A stretch of DNA of 64,000 nt from Pueribacillus sp041725775 (GTDB taxonomy: Bacteria; Bacillota; Bacilli; Bacillales; UBA6769): contig NZ_JBEUEL010000007.1 in NCBI RefSeq assembly GCF_041725775.1, positions 1 to 64,000 on the forward strand, read 5' to 3'. Position 1 is the stretch's first letter; each line of letters starts with the position of its first letter. Position numbers and translations under genes: made by a program. Positions 1 through 8,396 of the stretch are shown here, one piece after another. The notes beneath the pieces were generated by a model. It saw nothing but the letters and a program-made list of their open reading frames with translations, had not been told where the DNA came from and searched no databases.

Positions 1-686
1 GTTTGTTTCAAGTTCTTCGCTAATCGTTTAAATGCATTTAATTCACAGTCTTGTTTTGGTGTATCCTCGGATTCATTTTCAATAAATTCTGAAGCAACAC
101 TGAATACCATATTTCCAACGACTAATTTCGCCTCAAGTACATGATGCATATAAACGGTTGTTGTTTCTCCAGTTTCTTCATCCTTGTATTCTCTTCGTAG
201 ACAGTGCTCACAATGCTTTTCTCTAAATGTATGAAGACCCGTACCATCTACAATAATTGGCCAATATTTATCTAAAATGCGGTAAGATTCAAAGCATCTC
301 TTCTTTAGAAGTGCTTTAATCATGTATGTTCTTATTTTCTCTAGCTCTTCCATTTCCAACTTGGATAAAAAGTCATTGATTGTATCGTAATGAGGAAGTT
401 CTTCGAGCTCATCTATGCTTAGAGCTGTTTTCACATTCTCAATACATTCATCCGTGTTAAAGTGCACAGTCATGTTTCTCATCGTATCAATGCCGATGAT
501 ACTTTTAAGAAGAATGGTATATAAAATCGTTTCAGGTCCATACGTAATATAACCTTGGTGCCTAGGGTCTTTGACTTTATTTAGCTGTTTTATAAAGTCT
601 TTGAAGAAATGATGTTGAATTTTGAGTAAGTCGAAAAAATAATTTTTATTTTTTTCTCTATTACGTTTTTCTTTTCGTGTAAGCAT
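1..686 (-). CDS. Transposase, 5' part only (runs off left edge)
   Basis: The frame stays open from an ATG at 686 to the left edge, about 228 codons, so the C-terminus is missing from the window. The protein begins with a very basic Lys/Arg/Asn stretch, followed by a helical region (KDPRHQGYITYGPETILYTI) typical of DDE transposases that pair an N-terminal DNA-binding part with an RNase H-like catalytic core. The segment PIIVDGTGLHTF supplies a plausible first catalytic Asp. A nearby Cys-rich stretch (EKHCEHCLRREY) could bind metal. I infer an insertion-sequence transposase of the DDE superfamily; the IS family cannot be fixed because the second Asp and Glu lie outside the window. An inverted repeat just upstream of the start fits an IS end. 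Confidence 0.8.
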   Translation of the reverse strand, partial: MLTRKEKRNREKNKNYFFDLLKIQHHFFKDFIKQLNKVKDPRHQGYITYGPETILYTILLKSIIGIDTMRNMTVHFNTDECIENVKTALSIDELEELPHYDTINDFLSKLEMEELEKIRTYMIKALLKKRCFESYRILDKYWPIIVDGTGLHTFREKHCEHCLRREYKDEETGETTTVYMHHVLEAKLVVGNMVFSVASEFIENESEDTPKQDCELNAFKRLAKNLKQ

Positions 687-694
687 TTTAAAAT

Positions 695-750
695 CCCCCA
701 ATCTTTGATAAATACAGTTAAATTATCCCATATTTATCACATGTTGGGGG
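695..750. repeat. Inverted repeat just upstream of the transposase
   Basis: The arms at 695-714 and 731-750 pair as CCCCCA...TGATAAATA with TATTTATCA...TTGGGGG around a 16-base loop. The hairpin sits directly before the transposase start, so it may be part of the IS end or a hairpin that shields the transposase from outside transcription. Which of the two is not decidable from one end. Confidence 0.5.
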
Positions 751-789
751 AAGATTATCTCGAAGAATTTTTACTCCTCAGACCTGAAT

Positions 790-1407
790 TCACGATTCAC
801 CCTTCAAGTCTTCAATCCTATAAACGTAATACCCTTCATAATGATAACTTGCGTCGATTCCTTTCATATAAACATCTCGATCATTGACGTTATCCGTCAA
901 AGCTGCTTTCAAAAGAACTTTGATTTCAACATCTTTTATTGGACTTCTCTCCATCGCTAAAAGATAATCTTCCTTGTCAACCTTACTCCAATCAACAACT
1001 TGTTTTAATTCTTTTTTCAATATATTGTCAAGCCATATTCTCATACTTCTACCATTTCCTTCTCTAAAAGGATGAGCAATATTCATCTCAATATATTTTT
1101 CAATAATTTCATCAAAAGTCGCTTGCGACATCTTCTCAATGTTTTGAAGGGCATCTGCTAGATATATCACAGGTGCGAAACGAAAATTGCCTTTTACAAT
1201 ATTTACATCACGTATTTTCCCGGCGAATTCATAAATCTCTCCGAATAGATAATGATGAATTTTCGATAAGGCTTTATAAGTTCCAACTTCCAAAGCATCT
1301 AAAAAACCAGTTTCAAACATTTCCAAAGCTTTTTTCTTACTAATCTTTTCCTCCACACGTGCTAGTTCCGCAGCATTCGTAATAGCTAATTTATTTTCAA
1401 GCACCAT
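790..1407 (-). CDS. fic: Fic-domain AMP-transferase with C-terminal inhibitory motif
   Basis: The 205-residue protein carries the Fic signature HPFREGNGR at residues 112-120, in which His112 is the catalytic base and the GNGR loop binds ATP phosphates. Fic enzymes transfer AMP (or another phosphate-containing group) to target-protein hydroxyls. Near the C-terminus, residues 187-192 read SYHYEG, matching the (S/T)xxxE(G/N) inhibitory motif; its Glu191 would block productive ATP binding. That placement is the class III (self-inhibited) architecture known from the Neisseria meningitidis Fic. No antitoxin gene is seen upstream, in agreement with cis-inhibition. The ribosome site GAGGAGGG precedes the ATG at good spacing. 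The gene stands alone between the transposase and non-coding DNA. The target is unknown. Confidence 0.88.
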   Translation of the reverse strand: MVLENKLAITNAAELARVEEKISKKKALEMFETGFLDALEVGTYKALSKIHHYLFGEIYEFAGKIRDVNIVKGNFRFAPVIYLADALQNIEKMSQATFDEIIEKYIEMNIAHPFREGNGRSMRIWLDNILKKELKQVVDWSKVDKEDYLLAMERSPIKDVEIKVLLKAALTDNVNDRDVYMKGIDASYHYEGYYVYRIEDLKGES

Positions 1408-1714
1408 TACTTTACCCTCCTCTTAACATAATTTTTCATTTTATAAGATATCGTTCATGAATATACGACAAAACTATCATAGTATCTTTATTATAACGTA
1501 ATGATACAGATGAACGTATTAATTTAAAAGGTCAGCCGTTAAATTGAAGTCAATATCTATACTATCCACTCTCCTGCTAGTTATTACTTCTGTCTACTCA
1601 ATCTAGTTATTTTTCAGGCGCCCTTGATTTGTTCCCGCAAACCAAAAACACCTATTTCGCCGAGTTGACAAAATAGATGTTCTTTCTTAAAACGTTGTTA
1701 TATCAATATTTACT

Positions 1715-1798
1715 CCTGTACTTTTAAAATAAACACTTTTCTTTCCCCACCCCACAACCACGCATTCTACCATTGCCTATTAAAATAAAGTTTTGGCT
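1715..1798. repeat. Imperfect direct repeat, copy A
   Basis: The segment starts with TCCTGTAC, runs through AAAATAAAC, a C-rich stretch and GCATTC, and ends near TAAAATAAAGTTTTGGCT. Copy B at 1962-2044 keeps the same order of blocks with substitutions and small indels. Confidence 0.6.
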
Positions 1799-1961
1799 CA
1801 CACTTTTTCATCACGCTTTTTCCCAATCCTTGATTTCATGGGCTTTGCAAGTCATTTCCTGGCTTAAGACAAATCTTTATTATAAAAATCGGGGGAAAGA
1901 TTAGGGGCAAAGGAGACAAATGTTTATTTTAACGGATAAGACTTTATTTTAAATTCACAAC

Positions 1962-2044
1962 TCCTGTACAATCAAAATAAACTTCTGCTTTTTCTCCCCC
2001 CTCAAACCCGCATTCCACCGTTCAAGTTAAAATAAAATTTTGCT
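1962..2044. repeat. Imperfect direct repeat, copy B
   Basis: This repeats the block order of copy A at 1715-1798: TCCTGTAC, AAAATAAAC, C-rich stretch, GCATTC, TTAAAATAAA. The repeats are diverged, so the duplication is not recent. No function is evident. Confidence 0.6.
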
Positions 2045-2378
2045 ACAGAACCCCCATTTTCACACATTTTCGGTTCAAAAACGACCGTTTTTCGAGCCTT
2101 TTTCGGCTGTTTTTTCACCTTTTTTCGAAGTTGGAATAATGTTTTGCTAGATAATAGAGTGAAGAATTGAAGAAAGAAGAGATGAGGAAACCAGAGAAAA
2201 ATATTGGATTAGTATTGATTTTTTAATGATTTAATATTGAGTGTAATATTGGATAAACCCTTTTATATTAATGAGTTAGGAACATTACTGTATTGAAAAA
2301 GTATTGGAAAAGACATAAAAAAACTCGGGATCCTTTTGAGGAAAACCCGAGTAAATACTGAGTTAGATAATGAAAAAG

Positions 2379-2403
2379 CAAATGTTTATTATGGTGCTAC
2401 AAC
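2379..2403. repeat. 25-bp motif shared with the left flank of the recombinase operon
   Basis: The sequence CAAATGTTTATTATGG plus GCTACAAC recurs at 12888-12912 with three changes. Both copies are preceded by a similar AT-rich stretch containing TTGAAAA(A/G) and an imperfect CTCGG...CCGAG or equivalent hairpin. The motif may be a recombination-site remnant. Confidence 0.45.
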
Positions 2404-2406
2404 TCC

Positions 2407-2471
2407 CTAGACATCAATGCTACCAACTCAACATGGAACGAGCCACCAAGCTTGATGTCTAGAGATTTTTT
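2407..2471 (+). terminator. Terminator-like hairpin with T-run
   Basis: CTAGACATCAA (2407-2417) is the exact complement of TTGATGTCTAG (2452-2462), and six T follow at 2466-2471. The 34-base loop is long for a simple terminator. No upstream plus-strand gene is visible, so the role is uncertain. The loop sequence (ACCAACTCAACATGGA) recurs near 8591 without the paired arm. Confidence 0.4.
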
Positions 2472-2481
2472 ATGGGTGAGT

Positions 2482-2540
2482 AGGTATGCGGGAACATGTC
2501 GACTAACGATGTACGTACGTGGGAATAGGTCAATAAATTT
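2482..2540. repeat. GGGAACATGTCGAC-type repeat, two units
   Basis: Two tandem degenerate units (GGTATGCGGGAACATGTCGA and GTACGTACGTGGGAATAGGT) match the three units at 8717-8800. These repeats flank the decayed prophage remnant on both sides. Confidence 0.5.
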
Positions 2541-2602
2541 TGTTATATGACAAGGCTTAAAGTCATCTTGTTCATCCTATTACTATCTTCAACAAGGAAA
2601 TC

Positions 2603-3067
2603 TCATACTCTTTTATCAAATCTAGTGTTTGAAAAATATTCATCAAAAATATTTGGATCAAATGGTTCTCCATGTTTCCAAGTTGGATTGTTTTCCCTCA
2701 CAATATCGACTAACTTTTGCGCCTCTGCTGTCTTTATCTGTGTCAACGTCCACATAACTGATGCACGTTCATCTACAGGTAAAGTCTTCGCATGCTTTTT
2801 TATGAGTTCATTAAATGATTCACTTTTTTCGTTTACCATACCAAATCCGTTTATAAAATTCTTCCTCGTCTGTTGAATAACCTTTTCTTTAATATCATCT
2901 GAAACTTCAACTAACTTTTTCCAATCGCTCCGTCCAGTAATATCCATTCCCGGTTCAATGAACTTACTCGGATCAAAAGTTTCCTGTTGATTTTGTGGAT
3001 TAGATATTCTGTCTGCCTGTTGCATCGTCTTAATCCAGATAGATAGTGGTTGTCCTCCAATACGCAT
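2603..3067 (-). CDS. Hypothetical protein, 154 aa
   Basis: The start ATG at 3067 has an AAGGAG ribosome site about ten bases upstream, and the composition is that of a normal soluble protein, so I take it as real. It is predicted cytoplasmic, helix-rich and charged, with no signal peptide or membrane segment. Readable stretches include GGQPLSIWIKTMQQADR at the N-terminus and FDPNIFDEYF near the C-terminus. I do not recognise the family. It lies upstream, on the same strand, of nothing obviously related; its neighbours are repeats and a broken secreted-protein gene. Confidence 0.55.
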   Translation of the reverse strand: MRIGGQPLSIWIKTMQQADRISNPQNQQETFDPSKFIEPGMDITGRSDWKKLVEVSDDIKEKVIQQTRKNFINGFGMVNEKSESFNELIKKHAKTLPVDERASVMWTLTQIKTAEAQKLVDIVRENNPTWKHGEPFDPNIFDEYFSNTRFDKRV

Positions 3068-3155
3068 ATTAATCAGACTCCTTTTATTTATGATTTTCTT
3101 ATTCGTAACTAATGCTATTACAGTTATTAGAAAGTTTATGCTATATCATTATTTG

Positions 3156-3559
3156 TTAATACGTATAATCTACTGTCATTCGTGCGGTTGCAGTTGAAAC
3201 CGTTCCAGTTGTAACAATATATACTTTCCAAGTACCATAGGGATCTAATCCATTAAATTCAGTAAACGATAGTGAGGTACTACCTACCAAGCGCGAGGCC
3301 GAATAACACTTGGGTGTTTAACGTAAAGATAAAACGAATCACTTCCAGAACTAACATTAACATTCACTTTAACACTTGATACTGATGCATTCCCTGGAAC
3401 TGATCCCGATGAAATGTTCCATGAAGCAGATGGATTTCCAAACAGTGAGTTCATTGTGCTTGTACTACCAGTAAAATAATTTGACGCAGCATCCACTGGT
3501 AATGCCATTGTTAGACAAATCACAAAAGACATTATAATGATAGACATTTTCTTTTTCAT
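3156..3559 (-). pseudogene. Frameshifted secreted protein, P-domain-like beta-sandwich
   Basis: The first 91 codons (from ATG 3559) encode a clear signal peptide (MKKKMSIIIMSFVICLTMAL, cleavage near VDAA) and the start of a beta-rich domain (SVSSVKVNVNVSSGSDSFYLYVKHPS). The frame then ends at 3284. In another frame, downstream to the stop at 3156, the sequence continues as LVGSTSLSFTEFNGLDP and YGTWKVYIVTTGTVSTA, which is exactly how such a domain should go on. A single-base indel near 3297-3310 therefore breaks the gene. The pattern (SV.V.V.., LY..HPS, F.G.DPYGTW.V.I) resembles the P-domain of proprotein convertases and secreted bacterial proteins. Alternatively it is a sequencing error. Confidence 0.6.
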
Positions 3560-3639
3560 CTTGAATAATTTTCCTCTCGTTTAAGTTTATTTACTATATA
3601 TATCGGTCACCGTATACATTTCTAAAGTTTCACAATATA

Positions 3640-3688
3640 AAAACGACCTATACAATTATCACTATGTCGATTGTATAAGTCGTTTTTT
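3640..3688. terminator. Bidirectional terminator
   Basis: AAAACGAC-c-TATACAAT (3640-3656) pairs with ATTGTATAAGTCGTTTT (3670-3686); T-runs flank it on the plus side and A-runs on the other. It separates the secreted-protein pseudogene from the recombinase pseudogene. Confidence 0.7.
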
Positions 3689-3698
3689 GAATGAAATA

Positions 3699-4634
3699 TT
3701 ATATTTCAACTTCAACAGCCATTTCAGACTTAAATTCTATCTCCAACTTCTCAGGGTGAACAGTAATCTTTTCAATCATTCGCCTCACTAGTTGTTCATC
3801 ATACGTTTCTAATTCACATGTTTGCTTTTTTAATAATTCTGCAATTTCATTCAATCGCTCTCTTCCATTATCTTGTTCTGCAATCTCTAGTTGAAGTTGT
3901 TGCTTTTCTTCCCTTTGTTTGTAAATATTATCAACAACGTCATTATAGTCTTTGTTCGAATTCGCTAGGCCGATTAAAGAATGTTGCAAGGCTTCCAGTT
4001 CTTTTTCAACTTTCACCAGTTTATCGTGTAAATGACTTGATAACGTATGTGCAATATTTTGTTCTAAGACTTTGAGAAAGTTGCTCCGATTTTTAAACAG
4101 TTCATTTATCGCTTGGATAACGGCTTGCTTTAAGTCCTCTTCTCTAACAGTTCGCGCATCACAAAACACTCCTGTATTTTCAAGCCTGCTGACGCATCGC
4201 CAAACGATTGACCTCTTCCCTCGGTTATTCCAATGGACTCTTCTAAATATTTCTCCACAGTTTTCACAAAATACAATTTGAGCCAAACTATGGTTGCTAC
4301 TGTAATTTCGTCTTTGTCCATTTTTGCTAATATGAGCGATTTTTCGTTTTTTCAACTCTTCTTGCACGAGCATGAAGAGATGTTTTGGTATGATGGCTTC
4401 GTGGTTATTTTCCACATAGTATTGCGGTACAACCCCATCGTTGTTCACCCGCTTTTTTGATAAGAAATCAACGGTATATGTTTTTTGAAGAAGTGCATCT
4501 CCCATATATTTTTCATTCGTTAAGATTTTATGAAGTGAACTGCTGTACCATTTTTTTCTTCCTGCACCCGTCACTGTTCCCGCATTTTCGTGTTCGTTCC
4601 TGTAATGCCATCGTCTGCATAAAGAGAATAATCA
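3699..4634 (-). pseudogene. Broken large serine recombinase (internal deletion)
   Basis: The 291 codons from 4574 to the stop at 3699 match the middle and C-terminal parts of the recombinase at 12983-14551: the NEKY.GDALLQKTYTVDFL core of the recombinase domain, the zinc ribbon (FCENCGEIFRRVHWNNRG, then WRCVSRLENTG and FCDART) and the coiled-coil tail. Immediately upstream, about 4586-4634, a short stretch in another frame reads YADDGITGTNTKMREQ, which belongs to the N-terminal resolvase domain. The catalytic Ser region and everything between are missing. So an internal deletion with frame loss has removed activity. It marks the recombinase end of a decayed, second prophage-like element. Confidence 0.82.
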
Positions 4635-4760
4635 AATAAGGCGATAATACGTTCGACCTACATGCATACCCTCTTTAGAAGAATAGTGAATAGGAATATA
4701 CTTTTTTGCTTTTAAAGGAAAAAACTTCATGTCAATATATCACAATATAATATAATTATA

Positions 4761-4816
4761 GACAATTATATCACATTATGATATATTGTCTTTAGATACA
4801 TGTATCACTTTGTGAT
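4761..4816. promoter_or_regulatory. PadR-type operator dyads
   Basis: A nearly palindromic 30-base stretch (GACAAT-TATATCA...TGATATATTGTC, 4761-4790) is followed by ATCACTTTGTGAT (4804-4816). Such ATAT/ATCAC-GTGAT dyads are typical PadR-family operators. They lie 30-85 bases before the padR start, so the regulator probably represses its own operon. Confidence 0.6.
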
Positions 4817-4846
4817 ATGATTTAAACAAATATAAGGGGTGATTAT

Positions 4847-5164
4847 TTGAAAGAAACGGAACAATTAACAGACTCAATGTTTTATATAATGACTGCCTTA
4901 ACTAAACCGAGGCATGGCTACGCTATTATGAGCCTAATTGAAGAAACAACGGATGGAATTATTAGTATAGGGCCTGCTTCAATGTACACAATCATTAAAA
5001 AGTTATTAAAACAAGAATGGATTTATTTGTATGATAAGTCAGATTCAAGACGTAAAACCTATCTACTTACCCAAAAAGGAAGTGAAGTACTAAGAAATGA
5101 TTTACAAGTAAGAAAACGGATGATTCAATTAGCGGAAGAGGGATTAGAGGAGGTTAAAGAATGA
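4847..5164 (+). CDS. PadR-family transcriptional regulator
   Basis: The 105-residue protein is a short winged-helix regulator of the PadR family: DSMFYIMTALTKPRHGYAIM is the conserved N-terminal helix region, and GPASMYTIIKKLLKQEWI is the recognition helix and wing. PadR proteins are dimeric repressors released by small ligands. The start is TTG at 4847, chosen because an AAGGGG ribosome site sits seven bases before it and no ATG fits. The gene overlaps the next by ATGA, so the two are translationally coupled. Dyads upstream suggest autoregulation. It has the usual PadR-s1 size, without a C-terminal effector domain. Confidence 0.88.
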   Translation: MKETEQLTDSMFYIMTALTKPRHGYAIMSLIEETTDGIISIGPASMYTIIKKLLKQEWIYLYDKSDSRRKTYLLTQKGSEVLRNDLQVRKRMIQLAEEGLEEVKE

Positions 5165-5880
5165 GTCAAACAAAGTATATTACATCAGGTGGATTAGCTT
5201 TTTCAGAGAATAAGGATATGGAAAAATTACGCAAGTATTCTTTGAAAGGCTGGCATGTCCGTGACTTTAAGTTTATGGGCTATACCCTAGAAAAAGGAGT
5301 AAGCTCAGATTATGTCTACAGTGTTGATTATCGCTCATTAAAAGCAGAGGAAGAAGAGGAATACTTTGACTTTTTCTCATCTGCTGGCTGGTCACACGTT
5401 GCCTCAGAAGCAGATATTCATTTATTTAGGGCAAATCCTGGTACAAAACCGATTTATACAGATCATGACACAAGGATTGAAAAATATAAAAGTTCCATTG
5501 ATTCCATTAGAAAATTCGCAGTTCCATTTGTCCTCATGACAATATTAGCATGGATTGGGACTATGTTAAGCTCAGGTAGCTTGGAATCAGTCCTTCTTGT
5601 CGTGGCTGTTATTCTTAGTGTTATTGCCCTTCCAATGACTTGGACTGTAGTCGCAACTTATCATAATAAATGGAAGGTAGAAGGCAGAGAGAAATTAGTG
5701 AATTTTATGAAGCTTATACCAGCTCTTCTCTTGATTATTTCAGTAATTATTTTGCTAGTTTTTAATGAAAGTGGGACAATAATAAACCTTTTATTATACA
5801 TGATTATTGGTGGAACACTTCCCATAGCTATTTGGGCAATCATGTCCCTTTATCATAAATTCAGGGAAAAGAGTAATTAA
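5161..5880 (+). CDS. DUF2812 membrane protein partnered with PadR
   Basis: The N-terminal 100 residues (GLAFSENKDMEKLRKYSLKG and SVDYRSLKAEEEEEYFDFFS) match DUF2812, a domain regularly encoded next to PadR regulators in Firmicutes. The C-terminal half contains about four hydrophobic segments (near residues 120-140, 143-165, 185-203, 208-230), so the protein is anchored in the membrane with the DUF2812 part cytoplasmic. It overlaps padR by four bases and is co-regulated with it. The role of DUF2812 is unknown; membrane stress or antibiotic response is suggested by genomic context in the family but is inference here. Confidence 0.85.
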   Translation: MSQTKYITSGGLAFSENKDMEKLRKYSLKGWHVRDFKFMGYTLEKGVSSDYVYSVDYRSLKAEEEEEYFDFFSSAGWSHVASEADIHLFRANPGTKPIYTDHDTRIEKYKSSIDSIRKFAVPFVLMTILAWIGTMLSSGSLESVLLVVAVILSVIALPMTWTVVATYHNKWKVEGREKLVNFMKLIPALLLIISVIILLVFNESGTIINLLLYMIIGGTLPIAIWAIMSLYHKFREKSN

Positions 5881-5998
5881 AATAAAACCTACGAAATTTG
5901 TTTGAGTTGAGTTTATATTTTGTCTAATACAATACCCATCATGTGAACATTATTCTAAGTAAGATATAGTTGTTCGACATTGATAGTTTAACAGATGA

Positions 5999-6130
5999 AC
6001 TCGATTGTAGAAAAACATAGATGATTTTGAAATTCTTTAGAAACTACCAAAAAGCAATTATACTTTGCGGGACTTTTGCTTTACTCTTATTTCACAAATG
6101 CATCCATAATCCTATTTTGTTTTCCAACAA
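5999..6130 (-). pseudogene. Scrap of prophage lysin 3' end plus junction sequence
   Basis: Sequence 5999-6015 (ACTCGATTGTAGAAAAAC) resembles the junction at 7341 and 18605. About 70 bases further, the minus strand reads MDAFVK-stop-E-stop, which matches the last residues KDAFVKYE-stop of the amidase at 18677, including the flanking TTTACTC. This is a third, strongly decayed copy of the lysin 3' end. It lies just after the DUF2812 gene, as the other junctions lie just after other cargo. Confidence 0.6.
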
Positions 6131-6225
6131 CTATTTAACAGAATAAAAACTTATTGAACATGACGTTTAATAAACTAGCATGATACTATATGGGAAATAC
6201 TAGAGATAATATGCGAGGTAAATTG

Positions 6226-6744
6226 ATGAGAACTCTAATTAAAAATCGACTATCATACCTGTATAAAGGTGAGTTATTTGGGATTATTACGTTTATTTTT
6301 CTAAGTCTTTTATTTAACAGAGTATTTCCTGAACTAAGAATATACTCCCTATATTCGTTTTGGGTTTCATTTATCCTTTTAGAATTTCTCTTACTACAAG
6401 GGACTGTGTATTGGTATGTAAAATGGAAAAGATTAATAATAGAACGGAACTCCATAACCCCTATACAGATTGTTAAACTATTTAATCGCATAAGAAAATT
6501 GAATATCATCTGGATTTTCGTTACGCCTCTTGTGTTTGTTATTGACATTTTTAAATGGTATCCTATTTTGCCAAGGGGCGGTTTAACTCTTTCGGGATTT
6601 ATTTATATTTTCGCCTGTCTTGAGTACGTTAACTATTTTCATTTCCAACTCTCCTATGATAATTTTTCGGATATTAGGAATCTTATAAAATCAAAAAAGT
6701 TAAAGAAATCGTCTTTAAATAAAGACTTTAGAAGAATTAAATGA
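6226..6744 (+). CDS. Multi-pass membrane protein, unrecognised
   Basis: I start at ATG 6226 (MRTLIKNRL, 172 aa) because GAGGT lies six bases before it; the frame is open to an ATG at 6190 that has no ribosome site. Four hydrophobic segments are visible (LFGIITFIFLSLLF, FWVSFILLEFLLLQG, IIWIFVTPLVFVIDIF, GFIYIFACLEYVNYF) with a basic, Lys-rich C-terminus (KSKKLKKSSLNKDFRRIK), giving a protein with cytoplasmic ends. No catalytic motif is seen. It lies between two remnants of prophage lysin genes, so it is probably cargo that came with a mobile element. Confidence 0.65.
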   Translation: MRTLIKNRLSYLYKGELFGIITFIFLSLLFNRVFPELRIYSLYSFWVSFILLEFLLLQGTVYWYVKWKRLIIERNSITPIQIVKLFNRIRKLNIIWIFVTPLVFVIDIFKWYPILPRGGLTLSGFIYIFACLEYVNYFHFQLSYDNFSDIRNLIKSKKLKKSSLNKDFRRIK

Positions 6745-6982
6745 ATAACAATTAATATCAAATTTTAGGCAACTTTAATAAGAAGGAGAAAAGCAATTTA
6801 TTTCCTTGAATACATTCGGACCTTTTTACAAATAAGGAATCATTTTTACTATATTGATGATCAGATTTTTTAGTAAAGGGAGGAAGTTTTCTGTTCGAGA
6901 CAATACGGATTATTTTAAAACCTCTTATTTCCCTGTTCATGGATTAATTAATGCACCGAGAGAATGAAGGAGGCATTTTTAA

Positions 6983-7084
6983 ATGGATAATAATAAAGGA
7001 GAAAAAAAGTTGACAAGTTCTTGGTGGTTCCTCATGTTATGCATAATGATTGGAGGGATTTTATCTGTTTTTGAATTTAATTAA
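6983..7084 (+). CDS. Small membrane protein, 33 aa
   Basis: An ATG at 6983 follows a strong GAAGGAGGC ribosome site by about eight bases. The peptide has a charged head (MDNNKGEKKLTSS) and one hydrophobic segment (WWFLMLCIMIGGILSVF), ending EFN. The layout is that of a single-pass small membrane protein. It is followed 43 bases later by another small membrane protein gene. It is short, so coding is inferred mainly from the ribosome site and the membrane segment. Confidence 0.5.
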   Translation: MDNNKGEKKLTSSWWFLMLCIMIGGILSVFEFN

Positions 7085-7127
7085 CAAACATCGATTCATT
7101 GTAAAAATAAAGAGAGGACTGAATGTA

Positions 7128-7316
7128 ATGACAAAAATTTTACCGTTACTAGTATTAATGATAATAGCTGGTAATACCGCTCTAATGTTAACTCAAACTG
7201 TACAGTTGCCATATATTTTATTTTGGTTTTTCTTGATATTATCTATTGTTTTTAATATTTGGGGTATAGTGGGTTTAGTTCTCCATTTTCGGATTCGAAA
7301 AGTTGAAGATTCGTAA
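7128..7316 (+). CDS. Small membrane protein, 62 aa
   Basis: ATG 7128 is preferred over an in-frame start at 7050 because GAGAGGA lies nine bases upstream and the longer form would overlap the neighbouring small gene. Two hydrophobic segments (ILPLLVLMIIAGNTALML and ILFWFFLILSIVFNIWGIVG) flank a short loop; the tail RIRKVEDS is charged. It is probably made with the 33-residue protein upstream. No family is recognised. A conserved junction sequence begins about 25 bases after its stop. Confidence 0.55.
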   Translation: MTKILPLLVLMIIAGNTALMLTQTVQLPYILFWFFLILSIVFNIWGIVGLVLHFRIRKVEDS

Positions 7317-7340
7317 TAATATTCTCATCTTCTGCAATTG

Positions 7341-7421
7341 GGTTCGATTGTGGAAGAATATGAATTATTCTAAAAAATCATCCAAAGAGCCAGATTATAC
7401 TCTTCGGATGATTTTTATTTA
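7341..7421. repeat. Conserved junction and hairpin beside decayed lysin
   Basis: GGTTCGATTGTGGAAGAA (7341-7358) matches 18603-18620 beside the intact lysin. A hairpin follows (ATCATCC...AGAG with CTCT...GGATGAT) before TTTTTATTTACTCATAC. The intact copy has a hairpin at the same place but with different paired bases, i.e. compensatory change. Confidence 0.6.
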
Positions 7422-8126
7422 CTCATACTTCACAAACGCATCTTTAAATCCAGCCTTTTTTGCTTTTTCCAGCTGTTTATCTGCATTCTTTTTCACACTA
7501 TAGGCACCAATCTGTACACGATACAGTTTCTTGCCACTAGTTGTCGGTTTAGGTGTTGACGTACCTTGCGCTAATTCCTTCTTCACATCTGCCCGAATCG
7601 TATCCATTGATTTTCCATGTTTTGAAAACCAATGACGTGGGTCACCATGATTACTAGCAATCTTCTTTTGGTAACCTTCATAATGCCCGATGATATTTTT
7701 CTCCGTCAGTTTGTATTGTTTACAAAGGTAAGCAGCAAGTTCAACAGCTTCTTTATAAACTTTATTAAAGTAAGTTTTGTCGGTTAAATTATCTTCACAG
7801 ATTTCAAAACCAATATGTGTATTATTCGCCTCTCCACCCGCATGCCATCCACGATGATTTCAGGGTAACGTTTGATAAGTGGCGATTGATCCATCTTTTA
7901 ACTTCCCTATAAAGGCATGGACACACACTTGCCTTCCATCTGGTCGTGGCTGATTCCAGTGATTATTATATTGGTTTTTTCCCAGCAAGCCATCATCTGG
8001 ACCAACATAGCGTTTTAAATTCGGATTGTTTGCCCCTGTGCTATGGACCATAATTCCTTTTGGTGTAATTTTCTTTCCTGCTTTGTAACATTCATTCTTT
8101 GTTAAATATAACTTTTTTAAATTCAT
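7419..8126 (-). pseudogene. N-acetylmuramoyl-L-alanine amidase, killed by one nonsense codon
   Basis: This is 708 bp long, the same length as the intact amidase gene at 18677-19384, and the two proteins are nearly identical along their whole length. The codon for Trp in the LPWNHRGWHAGG motif is TGA here (7858-7860 region), so translation stops after about 88 residues. The rest of the frame, through the SPOR-like C-terminal domain (KKLYRVQIGAYSVKKNADKQ), is still open. That suggests recent inactivation. The fragments before and after the stop should not be annotated as separate genes. Confidence 0.88.
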
Positions 8127-8396
8127 GATTCGTTTCCTCCTTTATTGTGTAACTGAGCAAGTACATTTTTCAACTTCTCAGGAATCGGTAAACCTAACCG
8201 TGAAGCATTTTCTAGCATAGAAATACCTTCATTTGAGCAATAAAAAAAGATGACCGCGGTTCTAAGAACGCTGCCATCTCCTATTAGATGTATGTCAATC
8301 ATATGCCCGACACCTACTAATATAAAAATTAATACTTATTTTAATATCCCTCGGTAACCAATTTCACTAGATAATTCTTTATCGGCAAATTTACTC
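8123..8396 (-). pseudogene. Truncated phage holin
   Basis: The sequence matches the 3' two-thirds of the holin at 19381-19791, including ATGA overlap with the amidase and the GDGSVLRTAVIFFYCSNEGI segment. The similarity stops at about 8396, so the first 40-odd codons are missing. A TAA also interrupts the frame after GYRGILK. Together with the amidase pseudogene it shows a duplicated lysis module. Confidence 0.8.

Larger units (their letters stand above)
1408..2602. other. Gene-poor region with repeats and hairpins
   Basis: No credible coding frame with a ribosome site was found in these 1.2 kb. The region holds the minus-strand upstream sequence of fic, a pair of imperfect 83-base direct repeats, a copy of a motif found again beside the recombinase operon, a long hairpin followed by a T-run, and two copies of a GGGAACA repeat also found near 8.75 kb. 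The density of degenerate repeats suggests remnants of mobile DNA. Confidence 0.6.

Noticed and set aside
7419..8126. Two separate genes (7419-7607 and 7860-8126)
   Set aside because: They are parts of one 708-bp amidase pseudogene interrupted by a TGA in place of a Trp codon; the frame between is open.
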